Below, one piece after another: positions 1-10,395 of a stretch of 64,000 bases of DNA. Position 1 is the first letter of the stretch. Every line of letters begins with the position of its first letter. The notes under the pieces are model-generated. The model had not been told where the DNA came from. It did not search any database and worked only from the letters and a program-made list of their open reading frames with translations. Source of the stretch: Stenocarpella maydis (lineage: Eukaryota; Ascomycota; Sordariomycetes; Diaporthales; Diaporthaceae); assembly GCA_002270565.1 (NCBI GenBank), contig NQMI01000150.1:18280-82279 (forward strand), given 5' to 3'. The position numbers were made by a program, and so were the translations under genes.

Positions 1-1064
1 CGATGTGCTCTTCGCCCTGCACGACAAGTTCGATTTCCTCGACTTTGCTGGCCCCCTCGAGGTCCTCACCTCTGCCCTTCACGACATCAACGACCCTTGT
101 AAGCACCCAGCCCCGCCCCAGAAACCCCCCTCCTCACGTGTCTGCCCTCTGGACGGCCCGCCCGCTGAACTGTTGCCTCCCTCTCCAGCCACCAAAGCCT
201 TTGACATCACCATCGCTTCGGATGAGCCCAAGACGCTCTCTGCGGCCGGTGTCATGGTCGGCTCCCAGATTTCATTCAAGGAGGCCCATGAGCGCCTGGA
301 GGATTTCGACATTGTCATCATCCTCGGCGGCAACGCTGAGCCCATCATCAAGGCCAAGGCCGAGCCTCTAGGCATCATCACCGCATACAGCGAGCTCCAG
401 AAGAACAGCCCCGATCGGGAGTAAGCAAAACACCCCTCTGGAATATCTCCTTCATCCCAAAAGCAACTGGCTGACCTCGTTGTCCTTTTTCCTCTGCAGG
501 CGTACTCTCTTCTCCGTCTGCACCGGTTCCCTCATGCTCGCCCAGCAGGGAATCCTCGCCGGGCTCTCCGCCACTACCCACCCCGATTACATTGTCAAAT
601 TCGAGAACATTTGCAGCATGGCTGTCCAGAGAGATCTTGGCGAGCGCACCGACGTCGTAGAGGACACACGATACGTCGTCAACAACCTGCGCTTCGAGCT
701 CGGTGACGAGGACGAGAACCCCTACGTCCGGAGCACCAGGCCCGACGGCCGAAGGCCATCCAATGCTCGGTATTTATATCCACACTGGATCATCTACTCC
801 TAGTTCAAATGCTAACCCGGCCCGTTCAGCAAGGGAAGCATGTCCTTCAAGAGCTCCAACACCCGCCGTGAGTCCATCACCCGCCGCGCCGCCAGTCGCC
901 TCGGCGGTCTGCGTGTGATCACGGCGGGTGGAGTCAGCTCTGGCATTGATGCAGCCTTGTATGTTGTCAGCGTGATGGTCTCTGAGGAGTCCGCCAACGA
1001 GGTTGCTCGGAAGCTCTGCTGGACCTGGACCAAGGGCACTGTGGTCGATGGACTTGATGTCTAG
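1..1064 (+). CDS. DJ-1/PfpI family protein (5' end missing)
   Basis: Four visible exons at 2-98, 189-420, 500-769 and 830-1064 join in phase and give 277 residues. The start codon lies left of the window. The fold signature of the class I glutamine amidotransferase-like DJ-1/PfpI superfamily is clear: an N-terminal FDFLDFAGPLEVL stretch, the FDIVIILGG strand, the nucleophile elbow SVCTGSLMLA whose cysteine is the expected catalytic residue, and a C-terminal TAGGVSSGIDAAL helix cap. The spacing and the last motif resemble isonitrile hydratase (InhA)-like members and fungal ThiJ/PfpI proteins. The introns are 90, 79 and 60 bp; the third carries gctaac as a branch point. The first intron is a multiple of three and open, so retention would not break the frame. 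The substrate cannot be told from sequence; isonitrile hydratase activity is only a family possibility. Confidence 0.9.
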
Positions 1065-1527
1065 ATGCAAGCCTGACATGCTTGCCGCCACGCCATTCGT
1101 GGCACTGTTGAGGCGAAAGACGCACTGGAGCCAAACCGCAGGCCTCACAGTGAGGAGGGTGGTCTTTCTGCCGTATATGTTGCCCTGTACCTAGGATAGG
1201 ATCAGCTGTAGTGTCTCCTTTCAGGCAACCCTGAAACCCAAAAAAGTAAAATGTTCATGACAGGAGCGGCCCCATTTGTGCCAAGTTTGAAGTTGGATGG
1301 ATTAATCCTGTATGGTGTAAGTGCCCGGCTGCAGCCGCAAGTCCCACTTCTCCTACCTCGGGGCCGACTGCGGCGACATCATCAGGAGCGCCCAGGAGGC
1401 CCGTGCACCGGCCAAAAAGTCTGGAGAGGGTTGACCTCGCTCGGCTCGACATGGGCTCGAGCGATTTGCCCGTCGCGACCTGCGGTTGACCAGCGAACTT
1501 GCGACCCACAACCTCCATCACTCTGAG
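1065..1527. other. intergenic, DJ-1 gene to uL23m gene
   Basis: It should hold the 3' UTR of the DJ-1-type gene and the promoter of the mitoribosomal gene. I see no coding sequence or structured element in it. Confidence 0.6.
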
Positions 1528-2334
1528 ATGACTTCGATAGCAGCTGTGGGGACGGCCGAAGGCCTCGCGCGGGCGGCGCCCTTCCGTCTCGGCCAGAAAG
1601 CAGTCTACCTGTAAGTGTGAAAGCTATACTGCGCTGCACGCGCCCCTTGCGACGGGATCGCGACGGCCTCCAGGGCACACCTTCCAATTGCACCACTTCC
1701 CGCCCTCGATTGGACCTGCAACCAGGCTGACGTATTGGGGGCCGTGCCCCCAACCGCCTGCAGACCGAACCATGTCGTGGCCTTCGTCCGCCCCAAGGAA
1801 GGCCAACCGCCGACGATGGCGACCTTTAACGTGCCCCTGACCTTCAATAAGCTCGACTTCCGGGACTACCTGTGGAGCGTTTACGGCGTCGAGGTGCGGT
1901 CGGTGCGGTCTTTTGTCAACCAGATGCGGCCCCGCCAGCGGCGGTACAGCAACACGCCGGGCGGCAGGTGGTACCGCCCCCGGAGCCAGAAGATGATGAT
2001 CGCGGAGCTGGCGAGGCCCTTCGTCTGGCCCGAGAAGCCCGAGGACCTGTCCCCCTGGGACAAGCTCATGCACGACGCCATCGAGTCCGGGCACAAGAAA
2101 CAGCGCCAGGAGCAGTGGGCCCGCAGCAGGGGCATGCCGGCCCTCAGGGACGAGACGGCGGTCAGCCCGGACAGGAGGAAGCTGAGGCTCGAGGCCGAGA
2201 GGTTGCTCGCCGGCAAGGGGGAGTGGAAGCCTGGCCAGCCGCTGGGGCCGTCTTGGGTCGAGGTTGACGAGGCTGAGAGCGCCGGGCCGGTGGGGACGAC
2301 GGCGCCCGCGGCGGGTGGGGGTGCCACACCTTGA
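1528..2334 (+). CDS. MRP20: mitochondrial large ribosomal subunit protein uL23m (Mrp20-like)
   Basis: Two exons, 1528-1610 and 1764-2334, split by a 153 bp intron with GTAAGT donor and GCAG acceptor, give 217 residues. The junction creates the sequence KAVYLPNHVVAFVR, which is the conserved start of the L23 domain; the second exon alone would lack it, so the upstream ATG was chosen. The central part (NVPLTFNKLDFRDYLWSVYG, then VEVRSVRSFVNQMRP) matches uL23 proteins, which bind the large-subunit rRNA near the peptide exit tunnel. The following NTPGGRWYRPRSQKKMM-like segment is typical of fungal mitochondrial forms, and the C-terminus is a charged tail of mixed composition. Mitochondrial rather than cytosolic identity is inferred from the long tail and lineage-specific insert. 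The neighbours are unrelated. Confidence 0.88.
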
Positions 2335-2462
2335 TTGGAATGCGACGCAGGGACGAGAGAGGAAGGGGGCGGCGCTACACACACGTGTATGATATGGGCA
2401 TCATGGCCTAAATGGTCATCACATCATGTGGTGGCGGACACGGTTGATGGCAATATGAGAAG

Positions 2463-3521
2463 CTACGGCTTTACCCAGTGCTCTGGCTGCTGGAACTTGA
2501 GGACCTCATCCCCCCAGCTCCACCAGCCTGCCGTGAGGTTTCTGGCGAATATCTCGAGCCCCTTGTATCCAGGAGGCAGGATGTCTTCAAAGACAGGTCG
2601 CAAATTAGGCTTGCGCGAGTGGATATCCGGCACCGAGACAATTACTCTGCCCGGCCTTGGTAGTCTCGGCCCCTCAGCCCCTCGCTTCTTCGCGATCAGG
2701 AGTCGCTCCCACGGCTTCCTCCACGAAGAGGTCACGCCCACCATCGGCTCGCCATATGTCGTGACCTTGAGCCATGTCCAATCGCTCACAGGCTCCAGGC
2801 CCCATCCGGCAAACAGGCCCGTAGGAGATTGCATAAGCTCCAGCACGCTTGGTTTGTTGGTGATCCAGACGGCGACAAGGCCCCCGGGCGCCAGGTGAGA
2901 CGCAATGGGTATCAGTGACAGAGTGCTGCGGATCTCCTCCAGACTGTTGGCTGTGCGGTAGCTGCCGCTCTTGCGGCGCACTGAGCGGTTCGGCCAAGGA
3001 GGGTCCATGACTATGAGGTCGAATACAGGGGCTTCTTTCAAGAATCGAGGCCTTTCCGAGGAGATTGTCCCCTGGAGATGGACTGATTCTTCAGCAATCA
3101 GTGGGTCATTTCTGTTGTCTTCCCCACCATTTTGCTGGGTGTCTATGTCCTCAGCTTTCCTCTTTTTGCTGCCTGCTTCAAGCCCACCCGCCTTCTTCTC
3201 CTCGATAGCATGAACCCGCGGTAAACACCAGGGCCCCGAGTACGAGCCGCGCAGGATCTGGAGAGCCTCGTCAGCCGCTGCAGCGGCAACCAGATTCGCC
3301 AGGGCAGCCCCGATGTCCGGGTCGGGGGAGTCTTGCTTGGGTTCCGGGGTCTTGAACGGCTCCTGAAGCGGTTTTGATGAGATGAGCCTCCGTCTGCTGC
3401 CTCTATTAGATGCCCACGCAGGGTTGAGAAATTGAGCGTCCTCAATGGACTTGGGTCCGTCGATGAGTATGACGCTGCGACTTTCGTTGTGGTACAGGAT
3501 GCTCTGCGACATGGTCGCCAT
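2463..3521 (-). CDS. MT-A70 family adenine-N6 methyltransferase, METTL4-like
   Basis: A single open frame of 352 residues. The catalytic DPPW motif is at residues 173-176 within the strand FDLIVMDPPWPNRSVRR; it is followed by SYRT, and by the LVAVWITNKPSVLELM strand and the VSDWTWLKVTTYGEPM block. This order, and the DPPW-x-N-x-SV-x-R context, fits the METTL4 branch of MT-A70 enzymes better than METTL3/IME4 or METTL14. METTL4 proteins methylate adenine N6 in snRNA (the 2'-O-methyladenosine of U2) or DNA, depending on organism. The N-terminal 150 residues are poorly conserved, with a basic KKRK patch at about 119-122 that may be a nuclear signal. It is divergently transcribed from the CoA-carrier gene with 620 bp between start codons. 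Which substrate is used here is unknown. Confidence 0.88.
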   Translation of the reverse strand: MATMSQSILYHNESRSVILIDGPKSIEDAQFLNPAWASNRGSRRRLISSKPLQEPFKTPEPKQDSPDPDIGAALANLVAAAAADEALQILRGSYSGPWCLPRVHAIEEKKAGGLEAGSKKRKAEDIDTQQNGGEDNRNDPLIAEESVHLQGTISSERPRFLKEAPVFDLIVMDPPWPNRSVRRKSGSYRTANSLEEIRSTLSLIPIASHLAPGGLVAVWITNKPSVLELMQSPTGLFAGWGLEPVSDWTWLKVTTYGEPMVGVTSSWRKPWERLLIAKKRGAEGPRLPRPGRVIVSVPDIHSRKPNLRPVFEDILPPGYKGLEIFARNLTAGWWSWGDEVLKFQQPEHWVKP

Positions 3522-4141
3522 ATCCTCTCGTTGGGTGTCAGTACATGTGATCCAAATACGCTCGGCCTGCTTCTGATATGAGCGGAGAGCTTCTTATATC
3601 ACCGTTGAACTAAGAGAGGAAGGCTTAGTAAATTTGCATCTTATTAGAGGCAGACCAAAGCCGTAGTGTTCAGGTACCAGACGATTCACGGGTTCTGTGA
3701 CAGCCCTTTTTTTAGCTTACATATGCAATTGTTGTTGCAGGGTATCGGTATTCCGACCGTCTGGGTTGAAGAAGAGCCCAGAACTCGAGTCCGGGTCGGC
3801 TATTCTCGGCTAGGACCGTCGCTCAGCCAAGCAGGCGGCTTTTAGAAGGTGTACCGCTTAGAAAACGGGCCCTGGGGACCGGGCTAATGACGTTCCCCCT
3901 GCCAGTGCGAACCACAGCCGTGATCTGGACCCGTGCTTCGTCCACGATCCGCCCGCATCTTACCTACCCAGGCACGCTACATAAAGAATTCACCCTCCTC
4001 TCCCGATATCTTTCATCTTGTTCCTCGGCTTACCCCGGCCTCCTAAACTGTTCTCCGAACCTGTCGCAATGACCATTCCTTCGCTCTGACAATCTCACGA
4101 CCAAACCCAATTCTCACACGGCGCTGACCACTGGCAGGGGG
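3522..4141. promoter_or_regulatory. divergent promoter region, MT-A70 gene / CoA carrier gene
   Basis: A 620 bp spacer between two outward-facing start codons, so it must contain both promoters and 5' UTRs. The right-hand part is pyrimidine-rich (for example the CTCCTCTCCCGATATCTTTCA stretch near 3992), as expected of a leader. I see no clear TATA box for either gene. Confidence 0.5.
4069..4089 (+). promoter_or_regulatory. six-codon uORF upstream of the CoA carrier gene
   Basis: ATG ACC ATT CCT TCG CTC TGA lies 53 bp before the carrier start codon and just after a pyrimidine-rich leader-like stretch. Its ATG has A at -3 (cgcaATG), a favourable fungal context. If the transcript begins upstream, ribosomes would meet it first. 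Whether it is in the mRNA is inferred. Confidence 0.4.
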
Positions 4142-5387
4142 ATGCCATCGGCCCTGAGGGAGGATGCCTCAATGCCGGCGCTTCCACATCACGAACCACG
4201 AAAGGATAGCGACCGGCCTGGCCGTGGCCTACGCGGGGGAAATGCCGCAGTGTGTCCAACAGACGACGAGGCGGTAGTACCAAAGAAGGTGGACAAGCAG
4301 AGCCTGGACTATCTTTGGCGATCCGGCACCGCTGGAGGATTTGCAGGATGCGCAGTGAGTACACACGAGTTCTGCATGGTCTCTCGTGTCATTCATAGAC
4401 TTTTGTCGCTAAACTGTGTGTCGACAGGCAAAAACCGTCGTTGCGCCGCTTGACCGGGTCAAGATCCTCTTCCAGGCTGGGAATCCGCAGTTCGTCAAGT
4501 ATTCGGGGTCCTGGGTTGGTACAGTCGCTGCTATGAACGAGATATATCGCCAGCAGGGCACCGCGGGACTATTCAGAGGCCACTCAGCCACCCTGCTAAG
4601 AGTGTTCCCGTACGCTGGCATCAAGTTTCTTGCGTACGAGCAAATACGATCTGCTGTTATCCCGACCAAAGATCACGAGACACACCTGAGGCGGCTCATG
4701 AGCGGCTCTCTCGCCGGAGCTACCTCGGTTTTCTTCACCTACCCGCTTGAGGTGATACGTGTCCGACTCGCTTTCGAGACGAAACAGCATGACCGTTCGT
4801 CATTGTCTTCTATATGTAGGCAAATCTACAATGAGCGCCCGCACGCCTCCTCTCCTGCCGCAACACCCGGCCCCGCCCCCGTCAGGTTAGTGAACACCGC
4901 GGCCTCGACGGTGGAGGCTGTTGTGCCACAGAAGGGGTTGATCAACTTCTACCGCGGGTTCTCGCCAACAATCCTCGGAATGCTCCCCTACGCCGGCGTG
5001 TCCTTCCTCACCCATGACACAATGGGCGACTTGCTGCGACACCCCCTGGTCGCGAAGTGGACGACATTACCACAGCGCAGGAACGCGCCGGAGGGAAAGC
5101 CGCCGCTCCTTCAATCCTGGGCCGAGCTTCTGGCGGGCGGCGTGGCGGGGCTGGTCTCGCAGACGTGCTCGTACCCGCTCGAGGTCGTGCGGCGGCGGAT
5201 GCAGGTCGCGGGGGCGGTTGGCGACGGCCACCGGCTGCGCATTGCCGAGACGGCGGCGCTAATCATGAAAGAGCGAGGAATACGTGGGTTTTTCGTGGGG
5301 CTCACGATCGGATATGTCAAGATCGTACCCATGAGTGCGGTCAGCTTCTTCACGTACGAGCGGATGAAGTCGGTGTTCGGCATTTAG
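4142..5387 (+). CDS. LEU5: mitochondrial coenzyme A carrier, Leu5-like (SLC25 family)
   Basis: Two exons, 4142-4354 and 4428-5387, join in phase 0 to 390 residues. The intron has a GTGAGT donor, gctaaac branch and ACAG acceptor, and splits the first carrier repeat just before the first signature. Three mitochondrial-carrier repeats are present, with signatures PLDRVK (78-83), PLEVIR (177-182) and PLEVVR (321-326). Segments GHSATLLRVFPYAGIKFLAYEQIR, TILGMLPYAGVSFLTHD and the terminal YERMKSVFGI closely follow the yeast Leu5 / human SLC25A42-SLC25A16 group, which moves CoA into mitochondria across the inner membrane. A proline/alanine-rich insert (about 208-232) sits in the matrix loop of repeat 2. 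A second in-frame ATG at 4172 is an alternative start. Orthology to Leu5 is inferred from motif order. Confidence 0.9.
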
Positions 5388-6250
5388 AAATGGGATTTTC
5401 ATGGGGAAACCGCGGCGCTCTGGCGTAATTGGACGGCGGGACAGCAATGAATTGGATACCAGAATGGTGGTGTAACATCTGGATAGAGAGGGGGCCTATA
5501 TGATCGTCCTTACAGAAAGAATTGCAAACAGACTTACTTGTCATTCGGAAGGGGGAGGGGGATCCTCCTCAGGACAGACGTTGTGCTCCGAAAGAGGTCG
5601 ATTTCAGACTTTACTGGGTTTCTACGATCACACACGAGGGAATATTGCCTATCCTATCCGTGTGTGTGGCCTCAAAGGCTGACTCCGCACCCATCTACCA
5701 TATGGGCATTCTAATGAAGGCCACGTTGGTGGCTCGGCCTCTCAAGTACACCTCCGGGCTGTTATTTCCTTGTTTCTGCTGGTTGTGCCTTCCTATTAAA
5801 GGATTCGCCCGAAAACAAGGCCTGGATATCAAGGATTTGCTGGCTGCGGAGGAAGATATTGTCGTGAAACACTCGCAATATACTTACTGCCAGCACATCA
5901 TTGCCTCAGTCCGGTCCTTGCCATCAAATACTCCATGCTGCCACCTAGATCACCTATTGTACATTGGCATCATTTAAATCTTAGCCCACTATCAGCTTGA
6001 ACGAATCCCGCATACTTGGGTCTGCAGCACGCGATTAGTCTTGGACAGCCGAAATCTCGTCGTCTTGCGTCAGATCTTCAGAAAAGTCTCCAATAGACTC
6101 GGCGACCTCTCCTTCTGCATCCTCTCCCTGAGGCATACACAGACGCAGGTAGCACAAAATCCAGCAAGAAGCTACCATTCGGGGTGAAAAGAAGCTCTCA
6201 TGGTCATTGAACTGCCTGAAGTATAAGCGCAGCCAACTCTTCAGCTTCGA
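5388..6250. other. intergenic, CoA carrier to conserved fungal gene
   Basis: No supported plus-strand gene. A 151-codon plus-strand frame at 5522-5977 has no recognisable domain and ordinary intergenic composition. A short minus-strand frame at 6035-6178 is listed separately. Confidence 0.5.
6035..6178 (-). CDS. possible 47-residue ORF or 3' exon, unknown
   Basis: From an ATG at 6178 the minus strand reads 47 codons: a short hydrophobic, cysteine-containing start (MVASCWILCYLRLC) followed by a strongly acidic tail ending EISAVQD and TAA. The acidic half looks like real protein rather than random translation, and could be the last exon of a gene whose other exons I cannot place, because the region upstream is occupied by the antisense gene at 6251-7569. 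No family is recognised. Confidence 0.15.
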   Translation of the reverse strand: MVASCWILCYLRLCMPQGEDAEGEVAESIGDFSEDLTQDDEISAVQD

Positions 6251-7569
6251 ATGAGCCGCGATTCCTCTTCATTATCGCCTCAGGCTTTCTGGAGCGAAAG
6301 TATCCGAGATCCTGCGCACAATTCCCGAAACACAGCTGGCCATGACCCCCCGCGGCCAGCAAAAGCTGGGTTCGAGTGGGTATGGTTTCCGGACGGATAC
6401 TGGGCAGAGAGGCCGGCTCCACGGCGGAGCTCGAAGGGTCGGGGTACAAGTTCGGCTGGATCAACAGGCAAGATGTTCAGATGGACTTCAAGGGCCCATG
6501 GCTACCCAGCATCGTCTGAGGCACATGAACAGCGCGATGTGTCCCCCGAGCCAGTCAATGCAAACCGTCCCCTGAGACTTCCACCGCTCAGCCTGCCTGA
6601 GAAGAAGTCTGGATCGTTCAGCCCTCCCAGGACTCTTCCACACAGCCCATGGCTCAGCGAGGCCGCCCAGGTCCAGGCGCTACAACGTCCTGTCGACCAA
6701 CAGATGGATTTTGCAGCCATCGATACTCTCCATGAACAGTCTCCGCGTGGTCATAGCAGCCCGTACGGCGAGCCCCCTGCTACTGGCTCCTCGAGAGTGA
6801 AGAAGGCGACGAGACCAAAGCCATTTTGGAACCTTGTCCAGAGATCCAAGGTGAGTGAGCGGCTCTCCCCTCAGTATCACAGACTACTCAAAAAGACTGG
6901 CTTAATAGATCGAGAAACCTATGGAGGTACCCCCAGAGCCGATTGACAATGAAGCCGTGGATGCTGCGCCCAGTTACTTCACCCAAAAGCCCGTTGAGCC
7001 GCCCCAAACGCTTGTACCACCGGTAAAGAAAGCAGAACATCCCAGCAACGGGCCGTTAAGAATTCTGCGCAAATGGTCCAGCAAGCCTCCCGAAAATCAC
7101 AAGGGCACACAGCCGTCGCCCCGAACAAGCGACACGAGCACCTCGAGCCCTAGCACTTATAAGTGGGTTGGACCGAGCTTCCCAGCCAGTACAGCTGAAC
7201 ATCAAGGCAAGATCCCCCTTTCCGCAACGTGCAGGCCTAGGCTGACCCGAGTGAGAGAAAGCGTACGGCGTTACGAGATCCTATCAGGAGGGTGAGCCAA
7301 AGGCTTTAGTCAGACGAGATTCCGTCAAGGGAATCTCCTTTTTCGAGTTTGACATGCCGGAACATCTTCCTTCCAGCCCGATGTGCCCGGCCAACCCAAT
7401 GCATAGGCTCAAAGGAAAGGGAGTTTGTGTCGTGAGTCCTACCGTGCTCACTATTCATCCAAACACTGACCTGGCCTGATAATTTGCCTCCAAGTTCCAT
7501 GGCAGGTTGAAGCAGCCATCTATGGATGATGAGGCTGGGGTTGCCGAGGAGTCCATGGAGAGCCCCTGA
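6251..7569 (+). CDS. conserved fungal protein of unknown function, four exons
   Basis: Exons 6251-6850, 6909-~7250, ~7288-7431 and 7495-7569. The first two join in phase 0 (GTGAGT donor, AATAG acceptor). The last intron (7432-7494) is also phase 0 and joins GVCV to FHGRLK. The third junction is uncertain: a donor at 7251 with acceptors ending at 7287 or 7290 keeps frame but gives introns of only 37-40 bp; a GC-AG donor at 7207 with acceptor at 7309 (103 bp) also keeps frame. Two blocks point to one conserved family in Sordariomycetes-type genomes as I remember it: GFEWVWFPDGYWAER near residue 40, and FEFDMPEHLPSSPMCPANP with GKGVCVFHGR near the end. The middle is proline/serine-rich and probably disordered. 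No enzymatic motif or membrane segment is seen, so function is unknown. Confidence 0.7.
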
Positions 7570-8184
7570 GGAAGCACCGACGGGGATGTACTGCTGCTCA
7601 CTGGCATAGTTCCTCCTTCTGACCTATGAAGCTCCTATACTAGCAGACTCGGACGGATCGCGTCTCCGAGGTCCCAATGAGACAACTCTGGTTGCGTCCC
7701 CAGTGCCTGTTCATCATGGTAGTTCTTGGCACCTGGTGGGGTAAGGATATTCCAGCTAGGCCACCTGGAGATATTGTGCTGGCCCTCTGTATCTCTTTGG
7801 CCAAATCGACGGATACAGAAATAGACAAAAAGAGGCGTCTGTCTATAATTCCTCTCAAGCCCAGAAGCCAGGAATGATGCATTGCTGCAGAAAGCTGAAT
7901 CCAGATGGACACCAGACGAAGGTTGTCGAGTATTTAAGTCATGCCCCTGTCACCTAGATACCTAGGCATGTACCTCGGTACTTGGATCTGCTGCAGCCCC
8001 TGCAGCTTGTGATAACGTAGTAGCGGCCGGTGCGCCCAGACCAGGCGTATTTAGCGCTACCTCGCCATTTAGCTACAGCATCAGCCTCAGTTCAATCCTA
8101 AGCCCTGCCTTTTGCCCTTGCATCCCTCTCGCGGCCAGTCGCACACACCCGGGCGCCCGTCCTCGAGAAGACTCGAACGCGGCC
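7570..8184. other. intergenic, promoter side of Cdc73 gene
   Basis: Contains CCTAGATACCTAGG and ACCTCGGTAC at about 7955-7982, part of a CCTAGGTA-type palindromic motif that recurs in this window. No gene is supported. Confidence 0.5.
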
Positions 8185-9405
8185 ATGGCTGCAGCAGCAC
8201 AGGACCCCCTCCTCCTGTTTCGACAGGCAATCGCATCGGGCCAGCCCGTGACGCCCGTGGCTGGCGACTCGGCCGACGAGGCGCCTCTGTCACAGGCCAC
8301 ACAGATCCGATTCGCAGACTCCACAGCTCTCCCCATCGACTCGCCCACACGCTTCCAGCCCGACGAGTCAACCACGATAGACCTTCGCTCCATCTACTTT
8401 GCCTGGGTCAACCGAGACCTCGCCATCCCGGACTACAATGCCGCGGCTACCGCCCTGAACGAGGAGCTGGCCGCAAAGGGGCTGGGCGCCACCGTGCACA
8501 AGCTGGCCTTTGTCGAGCGCGTCGACCTCATCACCTGGCTCGAGGGCGGCGGCGAGAGCGAGTATATCAAGAAGCTCGCGGGCGACGCCGCGCCCACCGC
8601 CGCCGAGGCCCTCAAGAGCTCATCCCAGCCGGCGGCCGCCGCGCGCGCGGGCAAGGGGTCGTTGGACCCAAGGCTGCTGCAGATCTACGCCGGGGAGCGC
8701 AAGATGGGCGACCGCAACACGGTGCTGAGGGGCGTCAAGCCCATAGACTTCTCGGGCGTCCGCAAGCACGCGGCCCTGTTCACCTCGCGGAGGCCTGGGG
8801 GCCAGCAGGCGGCGCCGGCGGCGGCGGCGCCGGGCGCGGCGCTCCCGATCAACCAGAAGCCGGCCAAGCGGCCGGACCCCATCATCCTGCTGTCGCCGTC
8901 GGCGTCGTCGCTGCTGCGCATCTCCAACGTGCGGGCGTTCCTCGAGACGGGGCGGTACGAGCTGCCCGAGAGCGGGTCGACGGCGACGATGCTCAACATC
9001 ATGCGGGTGATGCGCGAGATCGACCCGAACCGCGCGATGCGCTTCATCCTGGTCGAGGGCCCCGAGAACTTCAAGCCCGAGTACTGGAACCGCGTGGTGG
9101 CCGTCTTCACGACGGGCCAGCCGTGGCAGTTCAAGAACTACAAGTGGAGCAACCCCAACGAGCTCTTCCGGCACGTCCTGGGCGTCCACGTCGGCTGGCG
9201 CGGGGACCCGGTCCCGGATAACGTCCGCGACTGGGGCCACCGCGTCCAGTGCTTCACCGTGGACAAGTGGAGAGACCCGGCCCTCCCCGGCGCAGAGGCC
9301 AGCCGCTTCCGTGACAGGGAGGTCGTCGAGAGCATCTGGAAGCAGATTGAGAACAGCATGAGGTCCAGGGGCTGGAGGCGGGATGCGGCCCCGACGTCCA
9401 TCTGA
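8185..9405 (+). CDS. CDC73: Cdc73, RNA polymerase II-associated Paf1 complex subunit (parafibromin)
   Basis: An intronless 406-residue frame. The N-terminus has PLLLFRQAIASGQPV followed by the acidic region and a TALPIDSPTRFQ segment, as in other Cdc73 proteins. The C-terminal Ras-like domain starts near residue 230 with PDPIILLSPSASSLLRISNV, a hallmark block, and continues through MRFILVEGPENFKPEYWNRV, TTGQPWQFKNYKW and the final REVVESIWKQIE helix. Cdc73 works in the Paf1 complex on transcribing polymerase II, linking elongation to H2B ubiquitination and H3K4/K36 methylation. A low-complexity alanine/proline stretch (about 206-222) connects the two halves. Length matches fungal homologues. 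A pyrimidine-rich leader precedes the ATG. Confidence 0.95.
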   Translation: MAAAAQDPLLLFRQAIASGQPVTPVAGDSADEAPLSQATQIRFADSTALPIDSPTRFQPDESTTIDLRSIYFAWVNRDLAIPDYNAAATALNEELAAKGLGATVHKLAFVERVDLITWLEGGGESEYIKKLAGDAAPTAAEALKSSSQPAAAARAGKGSLDPRLLQIYAGERKMGDRNTVLRGVKPIDFSGVRKHAALFTSRRPGGQQAAPAAAAPGAALPINQKPAKRPDPIILLSPSASSLLRISNVRAFLETGRYELPESGSTATMLNIMRVMREIDPNRAMRFILVEGPENFKPEYWNRVVAVFTTGQPWQFKNYKWSNPNELFRHVLGVHVGWRGDPVPDNVRDWGHRVQCFTVDKWRDPALPGAEASRFRDREVVESIWKQIENSMRSRGWRRDAAPTSI

Positions 9406-10353
9406 CTTGGAGTGCGGTGGGACGGGACCGCGCGCAGATGACATTGTGTGATGATAACTCTACGACAGCCCAGTGCACGTCAGGAGGGCCACGTGCAGCA
9501 CGAGGATGCCGAGCAACCGGGGATCTGGTTACATTGGTGGCTGGGCGGCGGGCCCGGTTGAGGTTCATGGTCCTCGTGGTCTACATCAGAGAGACAGGCC
9601 ACGGCAAGGGAAGCGAGCTGCAGTGAACAGGCGGTACGGAGACAGGGGACAGCGGGCAGAAAACGGCGTTCTAGGGGGGCTGCAAAAATCGGCATGCTTT
9701 CTCCCCCATGGGAGAAAAGAGAAAATGATAGCATCCACACGATCTAATCACCCTGTCTCGGGCCGAGAGATTACACTACGCCTCTCAGCGCCCAGGCTCG
9801 TGGTTGTTTGAATCTATGCAGCAATCCGCATCCGGCCCGCAGACAGGCCAGGTCTGTAGAAGTTAGGGCTGACCAGCCGCGGATATAACAAACAGAGCCT
9901 GTGCCGCAGCTCCCAGGGTGTGTGTTGGCGGGAGTCCCCCCGGAAGCGCAGTCTCCCGGCAGACGGGGGCTGCGGCTGACGTCTCTGGTGGCAGCTGGCC
10001 CAAAGTGATTCGCCCTCGTGCCGCAGCGAGCTCGACCCTTGCCGCGCAGCAGGCTGACTGGCAGGCTTGTGGGTACTATTTCTGGCGTGGCACAGCCAGC
10101 AACGTACATGGTATCCATCCATATCCGTTCCACCCTTGTCAACCCGGTCGTGGCGCGGCTGGCTTCTCCAACATCCGGAGGCGACCTTGGGATCGGGCAC
10201 GGTTACGGTGGCCCATTTTGCTGCTTCTGTCTCGGAGGTAACAAGCCTCCTGTTGGCTTGACCTTTGGGCTTGGTGCGGCTTTTAGTACTTCTAACCCAA
10301 GGCCATCAGTTGACCGCGCTGGCTGGCTGGCGACCTCTGACGGTTGACTGTCG

Positions 10354-10395
<42 letters not shown>

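Noticed and set aside
5522..5977. 151-codon plus-strand frame after the CoA carrier
   Set aside because: Composition like intergenic DNA and no recognisable motif; more likely 3' UTR.
8112..9444. Long frames in other phases over the Cdc73 gene (plus and minus)
   Set aside because: Arg/Ala/Gly/Pro-biased translations of a GC-rich gene, with no domains.
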